Source: Merdimmobilis hominis (lineage in GTDB: Bacteria; Bacillota; Clostridia; Oscillospirales; Ruminococcaceae). Taken from it: DNA of 32,510 bases. Below the pieces are notes generated by a model. It had not been told where the DNA came from. It worked only from the letters and a program-made list of their open reading frames with translations, and searched no databases. Each line of letters begins with the position of its first letter. Position 1 is the first letter of the stretch. Location of the stretch: contig NZ_LT629939.1 in NCBI RefSeq assembly GCF_900104615.1, forward strand, positions 2,543,135-2,575,644. The letters run 5' to 3'. Below are positions 9,101 to 15,200 of the stretch, piece by piece. Position numbers and translations under genes: made by a program.

Positions 9101-9949
9101 GTGGGCAACTCGGGCAGCAGCTCCGACGGGGGCGGGGAGGTCACCGGGGTGAGCCTCAATAAAAACAGCCTCACCCTGCAAAAGGGCAAGACCGCCCAGC
9201 TTTCCGCAGAGGTGATGCCCTCCGATGCCGACAACACCGACGTCTTGTGGGAGTCGGACGACGAAGAGGTGGCCACCGTCAGCCAGTCCGGAAAGATCAC
9301 CGCGGTGGGAGAGGGAAAAGCCCTCATCACCGTCATCACGGAAGATGGGGAATTCACCGACGAATGCCTGGTCACCGTCACTGCCTCCGGCAGTTCCGGC
9401 AGCGGGGGCGGGGTGGAGGAGGTCTCCCTCAACAAGGAGCGGCTGGACCTGGCCATCGGGGACAGCTACACCTTAAAGGCTACCATCGGCCCCTCCAGCG
9501 CCTCGGGAAAGGGGGTCACCTGGGATACCACCAACTCCTCGGTGGCAACCGTGTCCTCTTCCGGCGTTGTGAAGGCGAAAAAAGAAGGCACCTGTGAGAT
9601 CGTCGCCACCGCCGCAGATGGGGATGTGGAAGCCTACTGCGTAGTCTATGTCACCGAAGACGGGGACAGCGGCGACGCCCCCGAGGAGATCGAGCTGGAC
9701 ACCTATGAGCTGGAGCTCCCGGTGGGGGAGAGCGACCGCATCACTGCTTCGATCCTGCCCAAAGGTGCTTCTGCCGGTAAGATTCGGTGGGAAGTGGAGA
9801 CCCTGAAGGGTAAAAATGTAGCACGGACGGTGGACCGGGGTGATGCCATCGCTGTCACTGGGCGCAGCCCTGGGGAGATACTCCTCACTGCATATTGGGA
9901 AAATGACCCTGATATCTATGCCGAGTGCTACCTCATTGTGGTGGATTAG
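6110..9949 (+). CDS. Multidomain wall protein: degenerate GHL10-like + Amidase_3 + three BIG2 domains
   Basis: A 1279-residue exported protein starting at GTG 6110 (AGAGGG seven bases before). Layout: membrane anchor or signal at about 12-32; Ser/Pro linker; GHL10-like region at about 100-425 keeping DGLLLDDYYNP but lacking the AWINPYR motif of its neighbour; beta-rich, Ig-like and AMIN-like stretches at about 430-800; N-acetylmuramoyl-L-alanine amidase (Amidase_3) at about 805-990; three BIG2 Ig-like repeats at about 1011-1093, 1102-1181 and 1192-1279. The amidase has a full active-site set: His814 (DPGHD), Glu830, His883 (SIHGN) and Glu944 (ETGFLSN). It should therefore cut the MurNAc-L-Ala bond of peptidoglycan, with the BIG2 repeats holding it at the wall. 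The GHL10-like part may be a glycan-binding or structural module. A strong terminator follows 100 bases after the stop. Combining these domains in one chain is unusual. Confidence 0.9.
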   Translation: MANFYKDTKKMLKLLLGVLLALTAAIGLFAAVRTGALSRWVEGFSKKQESSSSVTAPSQGGSSSQPEGTVITPPGNGEETPIDRTEGGSPSEETPIYFNRPSEMRAVYLTAGVDFLSDGDLSADKVQGDIDKALQNAKDLSMNSVIVNLTTGGKAIYFGTTAPAVETDFDVLDYLLKKAKEMGFYTYVRYDVLTLPGESGFAPAQEVDNQTVNLLEDSIKRLVTGYQMDGLLLDDYYNPYGEDSYTQYLKHGGGIGYENYMRGLSEMVFSAASRTVRENAPQVQVGMLAEAVWENRPAQPDGSQTSASFTALGTGNADNLSYAQKGLVDFVAVKAFGATTDPAAPFGTVVSWWAEQLSDYDLPFYVVHAADKAVTDNPGWGQYDQMVKQLVAADNVVGFDGSIYNSLGRMLEDPEGSFTKVKEYYSKEINLKHVLTELAVTKPAQTTYSTFEKTVTFMGASDPNVEVTINGERISTDQNGYFTVQRDLAPGENKFVIVHKGRTITYNITRKVVIIKEVKPEGTLTVDGNMKITISAIAYEDANVYAVVGGQTIGMSKVQTEDDSTEKDTSYARFEGTYTAPAATNAVQTIGNIVVYGEWQGVPTQSKQGAMVKVNKKTVIADGKPVRVTATQAETFPTSVIDDYSDPSYFPLPQGTIDYTVGDELIYKDGDRTFSYYKLASGVRVYTKDITAISESEGVGNNSINGITVTADGNYTKVILATQQKVSYRATYTGSSFNIAFNYTTSVPGSMNLNKNPLFSAANWSGATLQLPLKQNGRFIGYKAYYDDDGNLVFRFNNPPGGLSGARIVVDPGHDTSDPGTLGFLPAYPERVINAAIGELVADELRSRGASVYLIQSASQKVTLANRVEQGRSYNAHVLVSIHGNSAPSDAKGSEAYYFNPYSKNLASQAANAVSSALGTTNRGGKFGYYYVTRDPQFASTLIETGFLSNEREYRKLIDEEYQAQIASGIADAVDSYLRSMGSGSGTGTQTNGDVSSVGNSGSSSDGGGEVTGVSLNKNSLTLQKGKTAQLSAEVMPSDADNTDVLWESDDEEVATVSQSGKITAVGEGKALITVITEDGEFTDECLVTVTASGSSGSGGGVEEVSLNKERLDLAIGDSYTLKATIGPSSASGKGVTWDTTNSSVATVSSSGVVKAKKEGTCEIVATAADGDVEAYCVVYVTEDGDSGDAPEEIELDTYELELPVGESDRITASILPKGASAGKIRWEVETLKGKNVARTVDRGDAIAVTGRSPGEILLTAYWENDPDIYAECYLIVVD

Positions 9950-10049
9950 GGGAGGATAGGCCCTTCTCCCGCTGTGGGGAAGGATGATGCAGTCCCCCTG
10001 CTGACAGCCATTCCCCGGCGTAAACGCACAAAGCGATGTCGAATCTTAG

Positions 10050-10091
10050 AAAACAAAGGGACTTTTTTATGGAAAAGTCCCTTTGTTTTTT
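10050..10091 (+). terminator. Strong intrinsic terminator after the amidase gene
   Basis: A perfect 17-bp stem (10050-10066 with 10073-10089) and a 6-base loop. The 3' arm ends in a T run extending to 10091. Confidence 0.9.
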
Positions 10092-10144
10092 CACTTTCCC
10101 TTGATTTGTAGGGCTAAATATGATAATCTAATTCCTGTTAGGGG

Positions 10145-10162
10145 TTGACAGGGATTTGTCAA
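10145..10162. promoter_or_regulatory. Palindromic candidate operator upstream of nfnA
   Basis: A perfect inverted repeat, TTGACA-N6-TGTCAA, about 20 bases downstream of the promoter-like element and 105 bases before the nfnA ATG. The position suits a repressor site. It resembles, but does not match, the Rex consensus (TTGTTAA-N4-TTAACAA). The TTGACA half could instead be a -35 element, but no fitting -10 follows. Confidence 0.4.
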
Positions 10163-10267
10163 ACAAGGGGTAGACAGATCACCGGGAGAGGCCCCTTCGT
10201 TTTGCCACCGCTTGAAATATTGCCGCGGCCGGTTCCCTTGGGCCCAGGCAAACAATAGGAGGTTTCT

Positions 10268-11107
10268 ATGTATAAGATTGTCTCAAAAAGACAGCTGAAT
10301 CCATCGGTTACCATGATGGAGATTGAAGCGCCTTTCATCGCCCGGAAAGTCAAAGCCGGCCAGTTTATCATCTTCCGCATCGACGAAAAGGGAGAGCGTG
10401 TTCCCCTGACCGTCGCCGATAAAAACCCTGAGACCGGGACGGTCACCATCATCTTCCAGGCCGCCGGCGCATCCACCATGCGCCTTGCCGAAATGGAAGC
10501 AGGAGATGAGATTCTGGACTTCGTCGGTCCTCTCGGTGAGCCCACCCATTTGGAAGGCTACAAGAGAGCCTGCGTCATCGGCGGCGGCGTCGGCTGCGCC
10601 ATCGCCTATCCCTCCGCCAAAGCCCTCCATGAGATGGGCTGCAAAGTCGATGTCATCGCCGGTTTCCGCAACAAGGACATTGTAATCCTGGAGGATGAGT
10701 TCAAAGCTGTCTCCGACAACCTGTACATCACCACCGACGACGGCTCCTACGGCGAGAAGGGCTTTGTCACCAACAAGCTCCAGTCCCTGATCGACGCCGG
10801 CAACGAGTATGACCTGGTCATCGCCATCGGCCCTGTCGTCATGATGAAATTTGTCTGCGAGGTCACCAAGCCCTACGGCATCAAGACCATCGTCAGCTTG
10901 AACCCCATCATGATCGACGGCACCGGGATGTGCGGGGGCTGCCGTGTCACTGTAGGCGGCAAGATCAAGTTCGCCTGCGTGGATGGCCCTGACTTTGACG
11001 GCCATGAGGTTGACTTTGATGAGCTGATGCTCCGCAATACATTCTACAAAGAAGAAGAGAAAGACCACGTCTGCCGTCTCGGATTAGGAGGTCACCACAA
11101 TGCCTAA
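10268..11107 (+). CDS. nfnA: NfnA: NADH-dependent ferredoxin:NADP+ oxidoreductase, small (FAD/[2Fe-2S]) subunit
   Basis: Small subunit of the electron-bifurcating transhydrogenase NfnAB, which couples NADPH, NAD+ and ferredoxin in the cytoplasm of anaerobes. The protein (279 aa) has a ferredoxin-reductase fold: an FAD-binding barrel (residues about 1-95, with VPLTVAD), an NAD-binding part beginning at the Gly-rich GGGVGCAIAYP (about 103-113), and a C-terminal [2Fe-2S] site. That site reads Asp217-x4-Cys222-x2-Cys225-x11-Cys237. The Asp replaces the first Cys found in PyrK, as described for Nfn small subunits, and this supports NfnA over PyrK. The start has AGGAGG seven bases before ATG. The 3' end overlaps nfnB by 8 bases, pointing to translational coupling. 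Confidence 0.93.
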   Translation: MYKIVSKRQLNPSVTMMEIEAPFIARKVKAGQFIIFRIDEKGERVPLTVADKNPETGTVTIIFQAAGASTMRLAEMEAGDEILDFVGPLGEPTHLEGYKRACVIGGGVGCAIAYPSAKALHEMGCKVDVIAGFRNKDIVILEDEFKAVSDNLYITTDDGSYGEKGFVTNKLQSLIDAGNEYDLVIAIGPVVMMKFVCEVTKPYGIKTIVSLNPIMIDGTGMCGGCRVTVGGKIKFACVDGPDFDGHEVDFDELMLRNTFYKEEEKDHVCRLGLGGHHNA

Positions 11108-12494
11108 TATGATTTTGACAAAAACTCCCATGCCGGAGCAGGACCCCAACGTCCGCAACAAAAACTTCCTGGAAGTCACCCTGGGCTACACCGAGGAGAT
11201 GGCTATTGAAGAGGCCAAACGCTGCCTCAACTGCAAACACAAACCCTGCGTTGCCGGCTGCCCGGTTAACGTGCGCATCCCTGAGTTCATCGCCAAGGTC
11301 GCTGAGGGGGATTTTGTCGGCGCCTATGAGATCATCAAGACCACCAACTGCCTGCCCGCTATCAGCGGCCGCGTCTGCCCTCAGGAATCCCAGTGTGAGA
11401 GCAAATGCGTCCGGGGCATCAAAGGCGAGCCTGTCGCCATCGGTCGTCTGGAGCGGTTTGTCGCCGACTGGAACATGACCCACTGCGAGCCCAAAGTGGC
11501 AAAAGTCGAGTCCAACGGCCACAAAGTCGCCATTATTGGCTCCGGCCCTGCCGGCCTTTCCTGTGCCGGCGACCTGGCCTCTTGGGGTTACGACGTCACC
11601 ATCTTCGAAGCCTCCCATGTGGCTGGCGGCGTTCTGGTGTACGGTATCCCCCAATTCCGTCTGCCCAAAGAGATCGTCGCCAACGAGGTGGACATCCTGA
11701 AGCAGCAGGGCGTCAAAGTCATGACCAACATGGTCATCGGCAAAGTCCTCACCATCGATGAGATTATGGACGACATGGGCTTTGAAGCAGTGTTCATCGC
11801 CTCCGGCGCCGGTCTGCCCAATTTCATGGGCATCCCTGGCGAGAGCTACGTGGGTGTCTACTCCGCCAACGAGTACCTGACCCGCGTCAACCTGATGAAG
11901 GCTTACAAGGGCGACGAGGGCTATGAGACCCCCATCCGCCACAGCAAGGCAGTCGCCGTCGTGGGCGGCGGCAACGTGGCTATGGACGCCGCCCGCTGTG
12001 CCAAACGCCTGGGCGCCGAGACTTATATCATCTACCGCCGGTCCGAAGAGGAGATGCCCGCCCGTCTGGAGGAGATCCACCACGCCAAAGAAGAGGGGAT
12101 CATCTTCAAGAACCTGAACAACCCCGTTCAGATCTTGGGTGACGACAAAGGCAACACCATCGGCATTGAATGTGTGGAGATGGAGCTGGGCGAGCCCGAC
12201 GCTTCCGGCCGCCGCCGTCCCATCGCCAAAGAGGGTTCCAACTTCGTCCTGGATGTGGATACCGTTATCATGGCTATCGGCACCTCCCCCAACCCGCTGA
12301 TCAAGAACACCACCAAGGGCCTTGACACCAACAAGTGGGGCTGCATTGTGGCCGACGATTCCATGAAGACCAGCCGCGAGGGCGTTTACGCCGGCGGTGA
12401 CGCGGTGACTGGCGCCGCAACGGTTATCCTGGCCATGGGCGCAGGCAAAACTGCGGCCAAGTCCATTGATGAGTACATCAAGAGCAAACAATAA
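11100..12494 (+). CDS. nfnB: NfnB: NADH-dependent ferredoxin:NADP+ oxidoreductase, large (FAD/[4Fe-4S]) subunit
   Basis: Large subunit of NfnAB, a homologue of the glutamate synthase small subunit (464 aa). The N-terminal domain binds two [4Fe-4S] clusters, with Cys at 42, 45, 50, 54 and 84, 93, 99, 103. The flavin domain starts with the dinucleotide motif IIGSGPAGLSCAGDLASWGY, and a second nucleotide site, VAVVGGGNVAMDAARCAKRLG with YIIYRR, is for NADPH. The C-terminal GVYAGGDAVTGAATVILAMG is the usual FAD-contacting signature. This FAD is the bifurcating one in characterised complexes. No glutamate synthase large subunit is nearby, and the overlap with nfnA makes NfnB the better call than GltD. 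The ribosome site GGAGG lies inside the end of nfnA. A palindromic terminator follows directly. Confidence 0.93.
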   Translation: MPNMILTKTPMPEQDPNVRNKNFLEVTLGYTEEMAIEEAKRCLNCKHKPCVAGCPVNVRIPEFIAKVAEGDFVGAYEIIKTTNCLPAISGRVCPQESQCESKCVRGIKGEPVAIGRLERFVADWNMTHCEPKVAKVESNGHKVAIIGSGPAGLSCAGDLASWGYDVTIFEASHVAGGVLVYGIPQFRLPKEIVANEVDILKQQGVKVMTNMVIGKVLTIDEIMDDMGFEAVFIASGAGLPNFMGIPGESYVGVYSANEYLTRVNLMKAYKGDEGYETPIRHSKAVAVVGGGNVAMDAARCAKRLGAETYIIYRRSEEEMPARLEEIHHAKEEGIIFKNLNNPVQILGDDKGNTIGIECVEMELGEPDASGRRRPIAKEGSNFVLDVDTVIMAIGTSPNPLIKNTTKGLDTNKWGCIVADDSMKTSREGVYAGGDAVTGAATVILAMGAGKTAAKSIDEYIKSKQ

Positions 12495-12506
12495 TCCTGC
12501 GGTTTT

Positions 12507-12538
12507 AAAGAAGCCCGGCCAATTGGCCGGGCTTCTTT
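12507..12538 (+). terminator. Intrinsic terminator after nfnB
   Basis: A 32-base perfect palindrome (arms 12507-12520 and 12525-12538, centre AATT), ending in CTTCTTT and lying 13 bases after the nfnB stop. It separates nfnAB from the sporulation pair. Confidence 0.85.
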
Positions 12539-12605
12539 GCGCATTTTCCCTGATTTTTTGGCATAGGAATGGAGGTAGAATATCCGAATGTCAGGAGGCG
12601 GGAAA

Positions 12606-13685
12606 ATGATGGATCGAAGAAGAAGCTATTACCCCCGAAACCGCAGGCAGAACCGCAAGCCCCCGGACCCGATCCCGGTGGTGCTGATGGTGCAGATGGG
12701 TTTTTGTATCGCCCTGTTGATGGGGGCATTTCTGGCTGCCCGCATCAACCCGGATTTTACCTTGGAAGCCCGGGAAACGGTCGCCCGGATGAGCGAGGAA
12801 TCGGTGGATTTCCCGGCGTTGTGGCAGAAGGCCAGGCAGTACGGCCCGGAGAATTTCCAGTACGACTATGTCTCTAAGCTGTTCTCCGGCATTGTGCCGG
12901 TGGAATCGCCCCAAAGCACACAGTCCCAGCCGGAGCCTGCGCCCTCTATGGCATCCCAGCCAGAGGAGCCCGCAAGCGGGTCTGAAAGTCAGCCCATGGT
13001 GCTGCCCTACGCCGCCGACCCATCCTCCCTGGATATGGGGGATGAATCGGACACCGAGGACGAGGGGCTTCCCACCTCTGCTGGGCGGCCTGGGGAAGGG
13101 GAAGTGCTGACCCCGGAGCCGGACGCCTCCAGCCTGCCTGGATTTGGGCTGCCAGAAGGGGAGAATTCCTCCTCCAGTGAGCCGGTGCTGGATGGCAAGG
13201 GGGGGTGGAACCCGGTGAGCTGGAAGGACAAAAACGAGCGGATGGAACCCCCAGAGGGGATGACCTTGGCGCCGGTGATGGTCTCGGCCAAGCTGGCGAC
13301 ACCGGTCTCCGGAACGGTGACCTCCCTCTTTGGGTACCGTCTGCACCCCTTGACCGACAACCTGGATTTCCACACCGGTATGGACATCGCCGCACCTACG
13401 GGAACCCCCATCAAAGCGGTGCTGCCCGGCCGGGTGGTGGAGACCGGGGAGTCAGCTATTTTGGGAAATTACCTGGTGATCGACCACGGGGGCGGCCTCA
13501 AGACCACCTATGGCCACTGTTCCGCCCTCATCGCCCAAGAGGGGATGAACCTGCGCCAGGGGGAGCGGGTCGCCCTGGTGGGCAGCACCGGGATCTCCAC
13601 TGGGCCCCATCTCCACTTTGAAGTCGAGGCCGGGGGCCTGACGGCCGATCCCGCCTGGCTGTTCCAGGAGGATCTTGTCCAATGA
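12606..13685 (+). CDS. M23 (LytM) family peptidase, SpoIVFA-like
   Basis: Single-pass membrane protein with a C-terminal M23 domain. Layout: Arg-rich cytoplasmic tail (about 1-22), membrane segment (about 25-43), long acidic Ser/Pro linker (about 95-210), LytM domain (about 230-355). The metal ligands look intact: His256 and Asp260 in FHTGMD, and His337 in HLHFEV, with His304 in YGH and His335 as the further catalytic positions. It could be an active endopeptidase. The location immediately before the M50 protease gene, with an ATGA overlap, is the spoIVFA-spoIVFB arrangement, in which SpoIVFA anchors and restrains SpoIVFB in the outer forespore membrane. The start at 12606 has AGGAGG seven bases before; an in-frame ATG at 12588 also has a GGAGGT eleven bases before it, so the start is not certain. 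Confidence 0.82.
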   Translation: MMDRRRSYYPRNRRQNRKPPDPIPVVLMVQMGFCIALLMGAFLAARINPDFTLEARETVARMSEESVDFPALWQKARQYGPENFQYDYVSKLFSGIVPVESPQSTQSQPEPAPSMASQPEEPASGSESQPMVLPYAADPSSLDMGDESDTEDEGLPTSAGRPGEGEVLTPEPDASSLPGFGLPEGENSSSSEPVLDGKGGWNPVSWKDKNERMEPPEGMTLAPVMVSAKLATPVSGTVTSLFGYRLHPLTDNLDFHTGMDIAAPTGTPIKAVLPGRVVETGESAILGNYLVIDHGGGLKTTYGHCSALIAQEGMNLRQGERVALVGSTGISTGPHLHFEVEAGGLTADPAWLFQEDLVQ

Positions 13686-14269
13686 CCATCCGCCTATTCG
13701 ACACCCCAGTGCGCTGCGGCTTCTCCTTTTTTCTGCTGCTGGCCCTTTTCCTGACCGCTGACCGGTCGGGATTTTCCGCTATGATGCTGCTGTGCATCCT
13801 CATCCATGAGGTGGGCCACCTGGTGGGGTTCGCCCTCGCCGGCGGGGAGATCCGGTCGGTTTCCCTCACCGGGCTGGGCATCCACATCCAGCGGGGGGAG
13901 AGACCCGTTTCCCGCTCTGGGGAAGCCTGCATCCACCTAATGGGTCCGGTGTTCAGCTTCGCCACCGCCCTGCCGGTGCTTCTCCTGTGGGGGGAACAGC
14001 CGGTGGGGGCGATGTTTACAGCTATCAGCGGGGTATTGGGGATTTTCCACCTGCTGCCCATCGGCAATTTAGATGGGGGCAACCTGATGCGCCTCGCCTT
14101 GGAGAACTGCATCCCGCCGGAGAGTATCGACTTCGCCTTCTCTTTTCTCTCCTTTGCGGCATTGGTCCCGCTGTTTGCCTTGTCGGTTTACCTATTTCTA
14201 TCCGACAGCCGCAACATCACCCTGCTGCTCACCTGCCTCTATTTGGCCACCGCCATTGTAAAGGAGTGA
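13682..14269 (+). CDS. spoIVFB: M50 site-2 protease, SpoIVFB-like
   Basis: Intramembrane zinc metalloprotease (195 aa, about six membrane segments). HEVGH at residues 42-46 supplies the two His ligands and the catalytic Glu. NLDGG at 129-133 supplies the third ligand, Asp131. The short length and absence of a PDZ domain fit the SpoIVFB branch rather than RseP. In B. subtilis SpoIVFB releases sigma-K from pro-sigma-K in the mother cell during sporulation; this role is inferred from family and neighbour. The ATG overlaps the stop of the M23 gene (ATGA), so the two are translationally coupled. A terminator follows at 14287. Confidence 0.85.
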   Translation: MTIRLFDTPVRCGFSFFLLLALFLTADRSGFSAMMLLCILIHEVGHLVGFALAGGEIRSVSLTGLGIHIQRGERPVSRSGEACIHLMGPVFSFATALPVLLLWGEQPVGAMFTAISGVLGIFHLLPIGNLDGGNLMRLALENCIPPESIDFAFSFLSFAALVPLFALSVYLFLSDSRNITLLLTCLYLATAIVKE

Positions 14270-14286
14270 GCCTTACAAAAGAAGAG

Positions 14287-14327
14287 AGCCCATGCGCCAG
14301 TCGATTGGATAGGCGCATGGGCTTTTT
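14287..14327. terminator. Intrinsic terminator after spoIVFB
   Basis: A 12-bp stem (14287-14298 with 14312-14323) and a 13-base loop; T14323, which closes the stem, begins a run of five T ending at 14327. It lies between convergent genes and may also end the minus-strand gene, whose side is pyrimidine-rich (CTCTCTTCTTTT). Confidence 0.85.
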
Positions 14328-14346
14328 GAATGCCGCCGGGTGGGTA

Positions 14347-14694
14347 TTACCGGGGACACCTGCGGAGCTCCCGGAAGTTATACACCCCATAGGGGACGCT
14401 GTAAAAAATGCCGGCCAAAACAAGCCAAACCGGCACTGGGAAAAAGACGGTGAGCAGCACCTTGGTCCGCAGGGATTTTCCGGCCACAAACCGGATCGTC
14501 CAAAGGAGCCCCGATAGGATAGAGAAGAAGAAGTATCCGCCTGCCATTCCGATGGCGGCGGCCATCACTGGCGAAGAGCCGTTGCTGTAAGAGAAAAACA
14601 CCCCCAAAATGCTGTACAGCACAAACCCTACCACAAAGATTGTCCCTGTGACCGTTTGGTATTCTGCCCGCCATTTTTGGATGGATGCATCCAT
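14347..14694 (-). CDS. Small integral membrane protein of unknown function, 115 aa
   Basis: I do not recognise the family. The start at 14694 has GGAGGTGCTTAAC before ATG and lies 50 bases downstream of a strong promoter; the frame is open much further upstream, but that extension crosses the promoter and has no ribosome site. After a soluble, charged N-terminus (MDASIQKWRAEYQTV) come about three hydrophobic stretches: 16-36, about 44-70 and about 80-108. A short basic loop (AGKSLRTK) before the last stretch suggests a defined topology. The C-terminus is Arg-rich. It is a single-gene unit convergent with spoIVFB. A role in the envelope is only a guess. Confidence 0.75.
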   Translation of the reverse strand: MDASIQKWRAEYQTVTGTIFVVGFVLYSILGVFFSYSNGSSPVMAAAIGMAGGYFFFSILSGLLWTIRFVAGKSLRTKVLLTVFFPVPVWLVLAGIFYSVPYGVYNFRELRRCPR

Positions 14695-14743
14695 GTTAAG
14701 CACCTCCGTTTCCCCAATTTCCAGGGAAATTACCCTTTTAGCC

Positions 14744-14773
14744 ATTATAGCACACCGGTGGAAAGGGGAGCAA
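14744..14773 (-). promoter_or_regulatory. Extended -10 promoter for the 115-aa membrane protein gene
   Basis: On the minus strand: TTGCTC (14773-14768), an 18-base spacer, and TATAAT (14749-14744) preceded by TGC, giving an extended -10. The start point would fall about 45 bases before the ATG at 14694. Confidence 0.75.
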
Positions 14774-14863
14774 CACCAGCCTCGGGAAAGGGATGGGGAA
14801 TATCGGGCTTTGAGAGATGTTCCGGCATAGCGCGGGCACCGGAAAAGGGGCTGTCCAACAGGA

Positions 14864-14893
14864 TTGACGGGCTGCGTTTTCCCATAGTATACT
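14864..14893 (+). promoter_or_regulatory. Upstream candidate promoter P1 before the radical-SAM gene
   Basis: TTGACG (14864-14869), an 18-base spacer, TATACT (14888-14893). The implied start near 14900 coincides with the 5' arm of the hairpin at 14897-14965. Confidence 0.6.
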
Positions 14894-14896
14894 GTG

Positions 14897-14965
14897 GAAA
14901 AGAGGAAGGAGGGGCGGGCAAAGGGGAAAATACGGCTTGCCCTGGCAAGCACCCTTCCTCTTTTC
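14897..14965 (+). ncRNA. Candidate structured RNA or leader element
   Basis: A perfect 13-bp stem (14897-14909 with 14953-14965) encloses 43 bases. Inside, two helices compete for the same bases: GGGCAA (14916-14921) with TTGCCC (14937-14942), or GCTTGC (14935-14940) with GCAAGC (14945-14950). The element begins almost exactly at the predicted start of P1. No known RNA family was recognised and no long T run follows directly. It may be a small RNA, a 5' stabiliser or a regulatory leader of the radical-SAM genes. Confidence 0.35.
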
Positions 14966-14992
14966 GGCCTTTTGCCTCCGGCGGCTTTGCAG

Positions 14993-15021
14993 TTGTGTTG
15001 ACGGCTAAAATCGTGTATAAT
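14993..15021 (+). promoter_or_regulatory. Candidate promoter P2 for the radical-SAM genes
   Basis: TTGTGT (14993-14998), a 17-base spacer, TATAAT (15016-15021). The -10 is perfect. A TTGACG at 14998-15003 is only 12 bases from the -10 and cannot pair with it. The leader to the ATG would be about 175 bases. Confidence 0.6.
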
Positions 15022-15027
15022 TGATAG

Positions 15028-15200
15028 GATTGTAAGCCTCTGTTGTGGTGTGGGAAAGGTGGCTTGCGGGCCTTTTGCCGTTTTCAGAGGGAGATGGCAA
15101 GCTGCCTCTGCCTGCCTTAACAGAAAGAATATCTTGCCAGCTTCGCGTGGCGAGATGGGCATTGTTTTATGATTTGTGCCGGCGCGAAGCGGCAGAATGG
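15028..15200 (+). other. Structured leader before the radical-SAM gene
   Basis: No gene is seen here. Two hairpins can form: GGCA-AGC-TGCC at about 15093-15103, and a longer one with 8-bp arms GCTTCGCG (15140-15147) and CGCGAAGC (15183-15190) plus an inner GGCA/TGCC helix. The second ends about ten bases before the start codon, and no Shine-Dalgarno sequence is visible between. No cobalamin-riboswitch signature was found. Confidence 0.4.

Larger units (their letters stand above)
9950..10267 (+). other. Intergenic region between the amidase gene and nfnA
   Basis: 318 bases without a gene. It holds an imperfect hairpin just after the stop (about 9961-9989), the terminator at 10050-10091, and then the likely nfn control region: a weak promoter-like pair (TTGATT 10101-10106, GATAAT 10122-10127, only 15 bases apart), a palindrome at 10145-10162 and a hairpin with arms at 10162-10170 and 10192-10201 followed by TTT. 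Confidence 0.5.

Noticed and set aside
14998-15021. TTGACG (14998-15003) as -35 for the TATAAT at 15016
   Set aside because: The spacing is only 12 bases; TTGTGT at 14993 with a 17-base spacer fits better.
14695-15162. N-terminal extension of the 115-aa minus-strand membrane protein
   Set aside because: It would translate through a strong promoter (14744-14773) and other control sequence. The ATG at 14694 has a good ribosome site.
15028-15200. Cobalamin riboswitch upstream of the B12-type radical-SAM gene
   Set aside because: The conserved B12-box and core sequences are not seen. Structure is present but unlike the known class.
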